Below are positions 11,250 through 23,511 of a stretch of DNA of 30,493 nucleotides, in pieces. Made by a program: the position numbers and the translations under genes. Source of the DNA: Stramonita haemastoma (taxonomy: Eukaryota; Mollusca; Gastropoda; Neogastropoda; Muricidae); the NCBI GenBank assembly GCA_030674155.1, contig CM060335.1, positions 52,244,040 through 52,274,532 on the forward strand, read 5' to 3'. The notes beneath the pieces are model-generated. The model worked only from the letters and a program-made list of their open reading frames with translations. It did no database searches and was not told the DNA's origin. Each line of letters starts with the position of its first letter. Within the stretch, counting starts at the first letter, position 1.

Positions 11250-14200
11250 CAGCCAAAGCCCCGAAGATGGCAACCCCCATGTACATAGCCAAGTTTGTCG
11301 GAAAGAAACATGGTACAGTGTACGCATAAATGACCCCCACAACACACATCATAATAATAATAATAATGATATCATACATTATCATGCACCACAGCATCAC
11401 CACAATCATACACACACAAACGTACACACAAACAGTACCGCTTGCATACCCCCCCCCCCCCATACCTCCCCTCCCCAAACACACTATGAATAAGCAGAAG
11501 GCTCCACAAAATGTCACGCAATAATGACCCCTAGAACACACATCAATAAAAATAATATCATACAATATCATGCATCACAGCAATCTGCAGGGTCTCCTCC
11601 ACACTCACAAACAAAAAAATTCGCACACACCAAACACCAGCGAACGCACGCACGCGCGTATACATACACACCCTCCAATGAATAAAGCTAAAGAAGCATT
11701 TCCGAAGATGTGACCAAAACGCCGTTTTCGGGCTCTTGCCACCCGCACTTTTCCGCAGTTTCAGAGCCCAGGGCACCAAGACCCTATTCTACTCTATGCA
11801 TACAAACTTTACAATCATTTTCGATGTGTGTGGCGTTTGACTTATGGCGCACACACAGCCCCGAAGATGGCAACCCCGCTTGTACATAACCAAGTTTGTC
11901 GCAAAGAAACAGAGTACAGTGTACCAAAAATGACCCCCGCAACACACATCAAATAATAATATCATACAATATCATGCACCACAGAAATCTGCAGGGTCTC
12001 CTCTACATGCACAAACAAAAAAAATCTCACACACGAACACCAGCAAACGCACACACGCGCGCATGCATACACACCCTCCCATGAATAAGCTAAAGAAGCC
12101 TTTCCAAAGATGTGACGAAAACGCCATTTTCGGCCCTTGTGCCACCCGCACTTTTAATCAGTTACACAGCCCATGGCACCAAGACCCTATTCTACTCTAT
12201 GCATACAAACTTTACAATCATATTTGATGTGTGTGGCGCTGGAAATATGGCGACACCAAAGCCCCGAAGATGGCAACCCCCATGTACATAGCCAAGTTTG
12301 TCGGAAAGAAACATGGTACAGTGTACGCATAAATGACCCCCACAACACACATCAAATAATAATATAATAATAATAATATCATACAATATCATGCACCAAG
12401 CATCACCACATTCATACACACACAAACGTACACACAAACAGTACCGCTTGCATAACCCCCCCCACCCCTCCCCTCCCCAAACACACTATGAATAAGCAGA
12501 AGGCTCCACAAAATGTCACGCAATTATGACCCCTAGAACACACATCAATAATAATAATATCATACAATATCATGCATCACAGCAATCTGCAGGGTCTCCT
12601 CCACACTCACAAACAAAAAAATCGCACACACCAAACACTAGCGAACGCACGCACGCGCGTATACATACACACCCTCCAATGAATAAAGCTAAAGAAGCAT
12701 TTCCGAAGATGTGACCAAAACGCCGTTTTCGGGCTCTTGCCACCCGCACTTTTCCGCAGTTTCAGAGCCCACGGCACCAAGACCCTATTCTACTCTATGC
12801 ATACAAACTTTACAATCATTTTCGATGTGTGTGGCGTTTGACTTGTGGCGACACCACAGCCCCGAAGATGGCAACCCCGCTTGTACATAACCAAGTTTTC
12901 GCAAAGAAACAGAGTACAGTGTACCAAAAATGACCCCCGCAACACACATCAAATAATAATATCATACAATATCATGCACCACAGAAATCTGCAGGTCTCC
13001 TCTACATGCACAAACAAAAAAAATCTCACACACGAACACCAGCAAACGCACACACGCGCGCATGCATACACACCCTCCCATGAATAAGCTAAAGAAGCCT
13101 TTCCAAAGATGTGACGAAAACGCCATTTTCGGCCCTTGCCACCCGCACTTTTAATCAGTTACACAGCCCATGGCACCAAGACCCTATTCTACTCTATGCA
13201 TACAAACTTTACAATCATATTTGATGTGTGTGGCGCTGGAAATATGGCGACACCAAAGCCCCGAAGATGGCAACCCCCATGTACATAGCCAAGTTTGTCG
13301 GAAAGAAACATGGTACAGTGTACGCATAAATGACCCCCACAACACACATCAAATAATAATAATAATAATATAATATCATACAATATCATGCACCAAGCAT
13401 CACCACATTCATACACACACAAACGTACACACAAACAGTACCGCTTGCATACCCCCCCCCCCCTCCCCTCCCCAAACACACTATGAATAAGCAGAAGGCT
13501 CCACAAAATGTCACGCAATATGACCCCTAGAACACACATCAAATAATAATAATATCATACAATATCATGCATCACAGCAATCTGCAGGGTCTCCTCCACA
13601 CTCACAAACAAAAAAAATCGCACACCACAAACACAGCGAACGCACGCACGCGCGTATACATACACACCCTCCAATGAATAAAGCTAAAGAAGCATTTCCG
13701 AAGATGTGACCAAAACGCCGTTTTCGGGCTCTTGCCACCCGCACTTTTCCGCAGTTTCAGAGCCCACGGCACCAAGACCCTATTCTACTCTATGCATACA
13801 AACTTTACAATCATTTTCGATGTGTGTGGCGTTTGACTTGTGGCGACACCACAGCCCCGAAGATGGCAACCCCGCTTGTACATAACCAAGTTTGTCGCAA
13901 AGAAACAGAGTACAGTGTACCAAAAATGACCCCCGCAACACACATCAAATAATAATATCATACAATATCATGCACCACAGAAATCTGCAGGGTCTCCTCT
14001 ACATGCACAAACAAAAAAAATCTCACACACGAACACCAGCAAACGCACACACGCGCGCATGCATACACACCCTCCCATGAATAAGCTAAAGAAGCCTTTC
14101 CAAAGATGTGACGAAAACGCCATTTTCGGCCCTTGCCACCCGCACTTTTAATCAGTTACACAGCCCATGGCACCAAGACCCTATTCTACTCTATGCATAC

Positions 14201-15393
14201 AAACTTTACAATCATATTTGATGTGTGTGGCGCTGGAAATATGGCGACACCAAAGCCCCGAAGATGGCAACCCCCATGTACATAGCCAAGTTTGTCGGAA
14301 AGAAACATGGTACAGTGTACGCATAAATGACCCCCACAACACACATCAAATAATAATAATAATAATATATATCATACAATATCATGCACCACAGCATCAC
14401 CACATTCATACACACACAAACGTACACACAAACAGTACCGCTTGCATACCCCCCCCCCCCCCTCCCCCTCCCCAAACACACTATGAATAAGCAGAAGGCT
14501 CCACAAAATGTCACGCAATATGACCCCTAGAACACACATCAAATAATAATAATTCATACAATATCATGCATCACAGCAATCTGCAGGTCTCCTCCACACT
14601 CACAAACAAAAAAAATCGCACACACAAACACCAGCGAACGCACGCACGCGCGTATAACATACACACCCTCCAATGAATAAAGCTAAAGAAGCATTTCCGA
14701 AGATGTGACCAAAACGCCGTTTTCGGGCTCTTGCCACCCGCACTTTTCCGCAGTTTCAGAGCCCACGGCACCAAGACCCTATTCTACTCTATGCATACAA
14801 ACTTTACAATCATTTTCGATGTGTGTGGCGTTTGACTTGTGGCGACACCACAGCCCCGAAGATGGCAACCCCGCTTGTACATAACCAAGTTTTCGCAAAG
14901 AAACAGAGTACAGTGTACCAAAAATGACCCCCGCAACACACATCAAATAATAATATCATACAATATCATGCACCACAGAAATCTGCAGGGTCTCCTCTAC
15001 ATGCACAAACAAAAAAAATCTCACACACGAACACCAGCAAACGCACACACGCGCGCATGCATAACACACCCTCCCATGAATAAGCTAAAGAAGCCTTTCC
15101 AAAGATGTGACGAAAACGCCATTTTCGGCCCTTGCCACCCGCACTTTTAATCAGTTACACAGCCCATGGCACCAAGACCCTATTCTACTCTATGCATACA
15201 AACTTTACAATCATATTTGATGTGTGTGGCGCTGGAAATATGGCGACACCAAAGCCCCGAAGATGGCAACCCCCATGTACATAGCCAAGTTTGTCGGAAA
15301 GAAACATGGTACAGTGTACGCATAAATGACCCCCACAACACACATCAAATAATAATAATGATAATATATCATACAATATCATGCACCAAGCAT
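11250..15393. repeat. Satellite array, unit about 1 kb, with internal subunits
   Basis: The block beginning GCCCCGAAGATGGCAACCCC starts at 11258, 12261, 13258, 14255 and 15254, so the unit is about 997-1003 bp. Units look nearly identical apart from changes in (AAT)n and C tracts. Each unit contains a second related block (near 11863, 12861, 13856 and 14855) and three copies of a segment around CATACAATATCATGCA, so it is a higher-order repeat of roughly 600 + 400 bp. The array runs into the gap. Short open frames repeat with the unit and are not convincing genes. Confidence 0.95.
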
Positions 15394-15493
15394 NNNNNNN
15401 NNNNNNNNNNNNNNNNNNNNNNNNNNNNNNNNNNNNNNNNNNNNNNNNNNNNNNNNNNNNNNNNNNNNNNNNNNNNNNNNNNNNNNNNNNNNN
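15394..15493. other. Assembly gap (100 N)
   Basis: Exactly 100 N, the usual placeholder for a gap of unknown size. It interrupts the satellite after slightly more than four units. Confidence 0.99.
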
Positions 15494-15941
15494 AAAAAGA
15501 AGAAAAAAGTTTTACAGGAATAAATATCTGAAATGTCAGCATCCTCTCTCAAGGATGACTACTGTGTTCTGTGATGGGATAAAATCTACACCCCACCCAT
15601 CCTAGATTTTTATCCTTTTCTGAACCTGTCACCTGTAACACTTCTAAACAGGTGAACTTCCAATCACCAATTTCCATATCCTCTCAAAGGTAACAACCCT
15701 CAGTTCTAACGCAGCTTTCTTTTTCGTGACATAAAGGAAAAATCACTTCCAGGGGTAACTTTGTCCCCTTCAACATTACTCCAACAACTTGCGCTGATAT
15801 CAGGCACACTGTCCATGACACCGTTGTTTTTCTCCACAAGTTTCCCTAACTGTTGTCATCGTCGTATTATCAGCATCACTTCTTGCTAATGTTGTCTTTT
15901 TCTCCACAAGTTTCCCTGTCATCGTCGTCGTATTATCAGCC
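15494..15941 (-). other. POLD3 3' untranslated region / 3' flank
   Basis: Sequence after the stop codon up to the assembly gap. A partial tandem copy of about 72 bp (15827-15893 versus 15899-15955) repeats the stop-codon neighbourhood, including AAGAAGTGA. I see no AATAAA or ATTAAA in minus orientation, so the poly(A) site may lie in or beyond the gap or use a variant signal. Confidence 0.6.
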
Positions 15942-16031
15942 TCACTTCTTCTTGAAGAAAGACGTGAGCGATGTCTGCTTGCCTTTGGCCGGTGAGGTTT
16001 TCTTCTTCTGTGGACTGGCTTTCTTGGCAGG
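15942..16031 (-). CDS. POLD3: POLD3 coding exon 14 (PIP box and stop)
   Basis: Encodes [18 protein letters not shown] then [11 protein letters not shown] and a TGA stop. QTSLTSFF fits the PCNA-interacting consensus Q-x-x-(I/L/M)-x-x-F-F and ends the protein as QVSITGFF does in vertebrates. The acceptor TTGTTTCAG is the innermost of four copies spaced 45 nt. Confidence 0.96.
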   Translation of the reverse strand, partial: PAKKASPQKKKTSPAKGKQTSLTSFFKKK

Positions 16032-19000
16032 CTGAAACAACCACAGAAAAGCCGTTACCTCACTCACCACCATAGGCTGAAACAACCACAGAAAAGCCGT
16101 TACCTCACTCACCACCATAGGCTGAAACACCCACAGAAAAGCCGTTACCTTATTCACCACCACAGGCTGAAACAACCAACAGAAAAGCCGTTACCTCACT
16201 CACCACCACAGCTGGTTCACTGCCCTGCTTTCTGTTCATAACATTTGACTGATGACGGTCACATCTGCGATGAGTCGAGATTAATACACATGTATGCACC
16301 CCCCCCCTCCACAAAAAACCCCAATTAAAGGAAGGATATCTCAAAAGATAGAAAAATTTTGCTTCTGATCTCTTGATAGTTACAATCAAAATGCTTTTTT
16401 CTGCCAATCATATGCAATCTTTTAAAAATTTTTTTATTATTATTATTTTTTAACTCAAAACCAATCTCTTCCCTCAAAAACCACCCAGCAATTATTTTTC
16501 ACCCAAAAATCACCTGCCCATCATTCTCCACTAAAAAACCACCCCCAAATCATTCTCCACTAAAAAACCACCTGCCCATCATTCTCCACTAAAAAACCAC
16601 CCCCAAATCATTCTCCACTAAAAAACCACCTGCCCATCATTCTCCACTAAAAAACCACCTGCCCATCATTCTCCACTAAAAAATCACCTGCCCATCATTC
16701 TCCACTAAAAAACCACCTGCCCATCATTCTCCACTAAAAAACCACCCCCAAATCATTCTCCACTAAAAAACCACCTGCCCATCATTCTCCACTAAAAAAC
16801 CACCCCCAAATCATTCTCCACTAAAAAACCACCTGCCCATCATTCTCCACTAAAAAACCACCCCCAAATCATTCTCCACTAAAAAACCACCTGCCCATCA
16901 TTCTCCACTAAAAAACCACCCCCAAATCATTCTCCACTAAAAAACCACCTGCCCATCATTCTCCACTAAAAAACCACCCCCAAATCATTCTCCACTCAAA
17001 ACCACCCCTCCCACTAAGCAGACACTCACAGCAGGCTGCGTTTTCTTGGGAGGGGTTTTTGCCCCTGCTGCTGCTGCCTTCTTGGCCTCGTCCTCCACCT
17101 CTGAGGCGTCTGTTGACTCGCTCTCCCACACCTTCTCTGTCACTGCACACACAACCGGTTTCAGCACACAGGTTTCATCACACACACACAGACACACAGG
17201 TTTTACCACACAGACACACACACACACAGGTTTCATCACACACACACAGACACACAGGTTTCACCACACACACACAGACACACACACACAGGTTTCACCA
17301 CACACACACAGACACACACACACAGGTTTCACACACACACACATAGACACACACACACAGGTTTCACCACACACACACAGACACACAGGTTTCACCACAC
17401 ACACACAGACACACACACACAGGTTTCACCACACACAGAGACACACACACACAGGTTTCACCACACACACACAGACACACACACACAGACACACACACAG
17501 AGGTTTCATCACACACACACAGACACACACACAGAGGTTTCATCACACACACACAGACACACACACAGAGGTTTCATCACACACACACAGAGGTTTCATC
17601 ACACACACACAGAGGCTTCATTACACACACACTCACACACACAGAGGCTTCATGGTGAACGCGCGTGTGCACACACACACACACACACACACAGAGGCTT
17701 TATCACACACACACAGGGTTCAACACATACATACAAAGAGGTAAAAATACTAAAGCAAGTCAATTAAAATGTCTTCACTATATAACAGTCAAAATTATAT
17801 TCTTTACCTGCAACAATGTTATTCATTTATCCGTTTTATTTCGTGGATGATAGGTGTTATCATGCATGAATTTAAAAAAAAATTTTTTTAAACATCAGGT
17901 CCCCCATGTGCATGCTGTTTTGTAAATTCTGTCACCCCCTCCAACTCACACACATTATCCTACTCTTCATAAAAGCGGAATGAGTTTTAACACCTGCGCA
18001 AGAAGTTCTCGCATGCATTTGTTCACACACAGGACCTCAGTACACAGTCTCCTCTGAAAGGACTCTTCCTCACCTACACACAACAAGAGACGTCATTACA
18101 TCTCTGCCACAGCGACCCACTCACCCATAAATCCATCCTCGTCCAGGTACGTCTTGGGCACCTGCTTTCTTCGCCTCCTGCGCTGCTTTGTGCCGTTGGC
18201 GGGGCGGTCTTGCTGTGTTTGGGGGGAGGGGTCTCTGGCCCGCTTCTCTGGGGTCTTCTGCCTGGGTTCAGGGGACTCCGGGTCTGATGGGGGGGCCTCC
18301 CTCTCAGGACTGGGCTCAGGGCTCTCTGCCTCCACCTCCATTTCTGTCACCACAGCGCAATGAACCACACAGTGACCAAAGGGAACAGATGACGTGCACA
18401 CACACTCATGAAAGAAGTGGCCCAAACAGCTACAATGGTTACTTTAGGAGTTACTACCTTCTTCACTGCTGCTGTCAAACAAGTCATTCTTTATCGTCCT
18501 GTTGCTTTTATTATTTTATATATATATATATATATTTTTATATACCACTTTGTCACAGATTTCTCTGTGTGAAATTCGGGCTGCTCTCTCCGGGGAGAGT
18601 GCGTCGCCACAAGTGCAGCGCCTACCCCCCCTCAGGGATGGTGTCTAAACACGACACCTGTGTGCATGCTGGTATTTTTTATAATTTTGTCATCCGTTCC
18701 TACCGGCACACGATGGCCTGCTCTTCCGAAAGGCGGAACAGGGTTTTAACGTGTGGGCAAGATGGTCTGCATGCATTCACACACGGGACCTCGGTTTATA
18801 GTCTCATCCGAATGACTTTGACATTCAGTTCGATTTTTTCGTCAAACTGGGAAGAAAGGGTGAGGCTGGGTACGAACCCAGAACCTCACGGTTTTCGTTA
18901 CCTTCTTCACTGCTGCTGTCAAACAAGTCCTTCTTTATCCATTACCTTCTTCACTGCTGACAAACAAGTCCTTCTTTATCCATTACCTTCTTCACTGCTG

Positions 19001-21794
19001 ACAAACAAGTCCTTCTTTATCCATTACCTTCTTCACTGCTGACAAACAAGTCCTTCTTTATCCATTACCTTCTTCACTGCTGACAAACAAGTCCTTCTTT
19101 ATCCATTACCTTCCTCACTGCTGACAAACAAGTCCTTCTTTATCCATTACCTTCTTCACTGCTGACAAACAAGTCCTTCTTTATCCATTACCTTCTTCAC
19201 TGCTGACAAACAAGTCCTTCTTTATCCATTACCTTCTTCACTGCTGACAAACAAGTCCTTCTTTATCCATTACCTTCTTCACTGCTGACAAACAAGTCCT
19301 TCTTTATCCATTACCTTCTTCACTGCTGACAAACAAGTCCTTCTTTATCCATTACCTTCCTCACTGCTGACAAACAAGTCCTTCTTTATCCATTACCTTC
19401 TTCACTGCTGCTGACAAACAAGTCCTTCTTTATCCATTACCTTCTTCACTGCTGACAAACAAGTCCTTTATCCATTACCTTCTTCACTGCTGACAAACAA
19501 GTCCTTCTTTATCCATTACCTTCTTCACTGCTGACAAACAAGTCCTTCTTTATCCATTACCTTCTTCACTGCTGACAAACAAGTCCTTCTTTATCCATTA
19601 CCTTCCTCACTGCTGACAAACAAGTCCTTCTTTATCCATTACCTTCTTCACTGCTGACAAACAAGTCCTTCTTTATCCATTACCTTCTTCACTGCTGACA
19701 AACAAGTCCTTCTTTATCCATTACCTTCCTCACTGCTGACAAACAAGTCCTTCTTTATCCATTACCTTCTTCACTGCTGCTGACAAACAAGTCCTTCTTT
19801 ATCCATTACCTTCTTCACTGCTGACAAACAAGTCCTTCTTTATCCATTACCTTCTTCACTGCTGCTGTCAAACAAATCGTTCTTTATCCATTACCTTCTT
19901 CACTGCTGTCAAACAAGTCATTCTTTATCCTCCTGCGTCGTCTCTTCTTGTCTGGCTGGTCGTCCGAATCTGCAGACAGAATACAGACAACATGCACTGA
20001 CACCACAGCCTGAATACAGACAACATGCACTGACACCACAGACTAAATACACACAATATGCACTGACACCACAGACTAAATACACACAACATGCACTGAC
20101 ACCACAGACTAAATACACACAACATGCACTGACACCACAGACTAAATACAGACAACATGCACTATCACCACAGACTAAATACAGACAACATGCACTGACA
20201 CCACAGCCTGAATACAGACAACATGCACTATCACCACAGACAAAATACAGACAACATGCACTGACACCACAGACTAAATACAGACAACATGCACTGACAC
20301 CACAGACTAAATACAGACAACATGCACTGACACCACAGACAAAATACAGACAACATGCACTATCACCACAGACTAAATACAGACAACATGCACTGACACC
20401 ACAGACAAAATACAGACAACATGCACTATCACCACAGACTAAATACAGACAACATGCACTGACACCACAGCCTGAATACAGACAACATGCACTGACACCA
20501 CAGCCTAAATACAGACAACATGCACTGACACCACAGCCTAAATACAATATGCACTATCACCACAGCCTAAATACAATATGCACTATCACCACAGCCTAAA
20601 TACAATATGCACTATCACCACAGCCTAAATACAATATGCACTATCACCACAGCCTAAATACAATATGCACTATCACCACAGACTAAATACAATATGCACT
20701 ATCACCACATCCTAAATTTTGATAGTTTTTTAATAGGACATGGGGTACGTGGATGACAAATGTCTTAGAAAATCTGTGAAGTTGAAGAAATTAATTGTAA
20801 AAAATTGTATGCAAAAAAGAATTACAGTACTTTTCAAATTTTCTTCTTTCAAAAATATGTTGTTCGTCGGCCATTTTGAATTCGTTTCCATGGAAGCGGA
20901 AGGTCGTAATACATAGTCAAACTGATTTTTCTGATTCTAAAGTGGTATGTGATATTTCTAAAACAACAAAACCCTCCAAACTGTTTAAACTAAAATTTTC
21001 CCTTTACCAACCCATGTCTGGCCTTAACAAGAACAAAAAGGATTTCCAGTCTGTCTATGAATCAAAGAAACACAACACACACATACCTGAATCCTCAGCA
21101 GGTCTGGACTGTTTCCTGCAAGGCAAACACACACAACACCTCACTTTCAGTCATGTCTTGTGGCCCAAAACGGTGTTACATTTATTCATTTTTTAAATTT
21201 ATTTATACCACTTATGTCACAGCAGATTTCTGTGTGAAATTCGAGCTGCTCTCCCTGTGGAGAGCGCATCACCACAAGTGCAGCGCCTACCCATTTTTTT
21301 CCCCTCCTTTTTTCTGTCTGCAACTGTACTTGTTTCCCTATCAGAGTGGCCTTTTTCTACAGAATTTTGCCAGGGACATCCCCCTTGTTGCCGTGGGTTC
21401 TTTTACGTGCGCTAAATAATGATGCGTAAAACATGGGACCTTGGTTTATCATCTCATCTGAAAGACTAGCACCCAGACCACAACTCATGGTCTAATGGTT
21501 GGGGGAAAAGATTTGGGCCCAAACAGGATTCGAACCACCGCACACTCCAACCTGGACTTTTCGCTTTTTAGGCAGGTGCGTTACTTCCAGACCACCGACC
21601 CACCAGTTACTACTGATGTAAGCAAAGGAGCAAGGTGCACATTGAAATGAATGGCGTCACACTTGAAAGTGTTATGGCTTATCTGGTCTTCCTCCATGAC
21701 GAGTTATGCGCATAATAAGTGTGTAGATGTAGTCTCCATGAAGGGAGATAACCCCCTCTGAAGATGGAGCATGGCTGCCACACGTCAATTAGTG

Positions 21795-21825
<31 letters not shown>

Positions 21826-23477
21826 TGTGTGTGTGTGTGTGTGTGGTTGTGTGTGTATATGTGTGTGTGTGTATATGTATGTGTGTGTGCATGCATGTGT
21901 GTGCATGTGTGGAGGTGACAAGGTCAGAGGACCAACCCCCACCTCTGAGGTTCCGGCACTGCTTTTCCTTTCTTCTCCCCTGTCTTCCCCTTCTTGCTGA
22001 CTGCTGTTTCTTCCTCTGCTGCTGATGTTGGTGCTGGTGCTTTGGGTTTGGCTGCAGAGACAAAAACAGCAGTGAGTTCACCCTCTTGCATTCTGTGTCT
22101 CTGAACACAAACTGCCCCCAGATTACGCATTCCATCACGAAATCAGGTCAGGCACACATGCTGGCTGGCCTTTTCCTCCTCATAAGTACAAACCAGCAGC
22201 TATAATTACTTCCAGACTCTACAGGGTTTCTCCTTCCGGCCTGATAGAGGTTTAACACGTGGTAGCAATTCGTGATGGTCACAGCCTGATGGAAATCTAC
22301 TGTGTGTAAATCCTGGCAAATCCCGGATCGGGACTAAGAGGGTTAAGCTAACCCCCACTGAGCAAGTATCACTGACAGGGCAGTGCACCCTAGTGGTTAG
22401 AGTATCACAGCTCATGACCTGACACTGAGGGTTTATTCAAAGATTATTTATCTTATTCTATATCTACAATAATGGAAATAAGCGTGTACACATGTGCTTC
22501 TAAAAATATATTTAAAAAAAAATCCAGTTCCCGTGTGTATGCAATTTTTGTAAATTTTATCGCCTGTTCCCACCAGTACATAGTGGACTACTCCCAAAAG
22601 CAAAACAGGTTTTAATGTGTGTGCAATATGGACTGTTGTGGGGGGAGTGGAGTCAGCACTGATGTTAACTCCAGGGAAAACCCCTCATGAAAGGTCTGAT
22701 GGATGAGGGAAAAGTTACTGGGGATCGAACCCCGGCACACTTCTGACCCAAACTTTTCACTTCCTCCAGATCACCAATCCACAATGTGAGTGAGTGTATA
22801 AATGCATTGAATGCCTAGGTTTGTTGGTTGATAAGTCAATCTGGATGCTGGAGTATAAAGGTGCATGCAAAGTGCAATGAGCCGCAAATGTAATCAATAA
22901 TTTTTTTTTGGGGGGGGGGGGGGGGATGGGGGGAGGTGGTGGGTTGTCTCTTTCCTCTCTCTCTCTCTCTCTTTCTTACCTGCTGGTTTTGCATTGGCAA
23001 AGAAATCCATGACCCCTCCCTTCTTGGCTGCTGGTTTGCTCTGTAACACACACACACACCACACACATACACACACACACACATACACACACACACATAC
23101 ACACACACACACACACCACACACATACACATACACACACACCACACACATACACACCACACACACAATCACAGTCTTATTACACCGTTCACAATGTAAAA
23201 AGCACATCCCCCCCCCTCCTCCCTACACACACAAAATTTATTTATTTATTTTTTTTTTACATGTATACAAACAAAAGGACCTCAAACAAGAGAAAATATG
23301 TATATATATAAACAATAAGACCATAAGTAAAAGGATTTTTTTTTTTTAATGTATACAAACAAAAGGACCTCAGACAAGTGATTTTATAAAAACATTTGTA
23401 AACAAAAGGACTTCAGACAAACAAAAATTTGTACATGAACAAACAATATATATTGTACACACACATGGCAAGTACAA

Positions 23478-23511
<34 letters not shown>

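Noticed and set aside
12173..15393. Frames of 60-120 codons repeated in each satellite unit (MAPRPYSTLCIQTLQ... and others)
   Set aside because: They recur because the DNA unit recurs, differ in length with AAT indels, end in simple repeats and match no family.
16455..17000. Regular 29-bp repeats that superficially look like a CRISPR array
   Set aside because: There are no unique spacers, since the units are contiguous and come in two alternating variants. The setting is a eukaryotic intron.
17046..17744. A 232-codon plus-strand Thr-His-rich frame
   Set aside because: It is antisense to POLD3 exon 13 and the CA minisatellite, and is entirely low complexity.
19918..20547. A 209-codon minus-strand frame of 11-residue Cys-rich repeats ([11 protein letters not shown])
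   Set aside because: It follows from a 33-bp period that is a multiple of three. It runs through exon 11 in a different frame from POLD3, so I treat it as intronic repeat.
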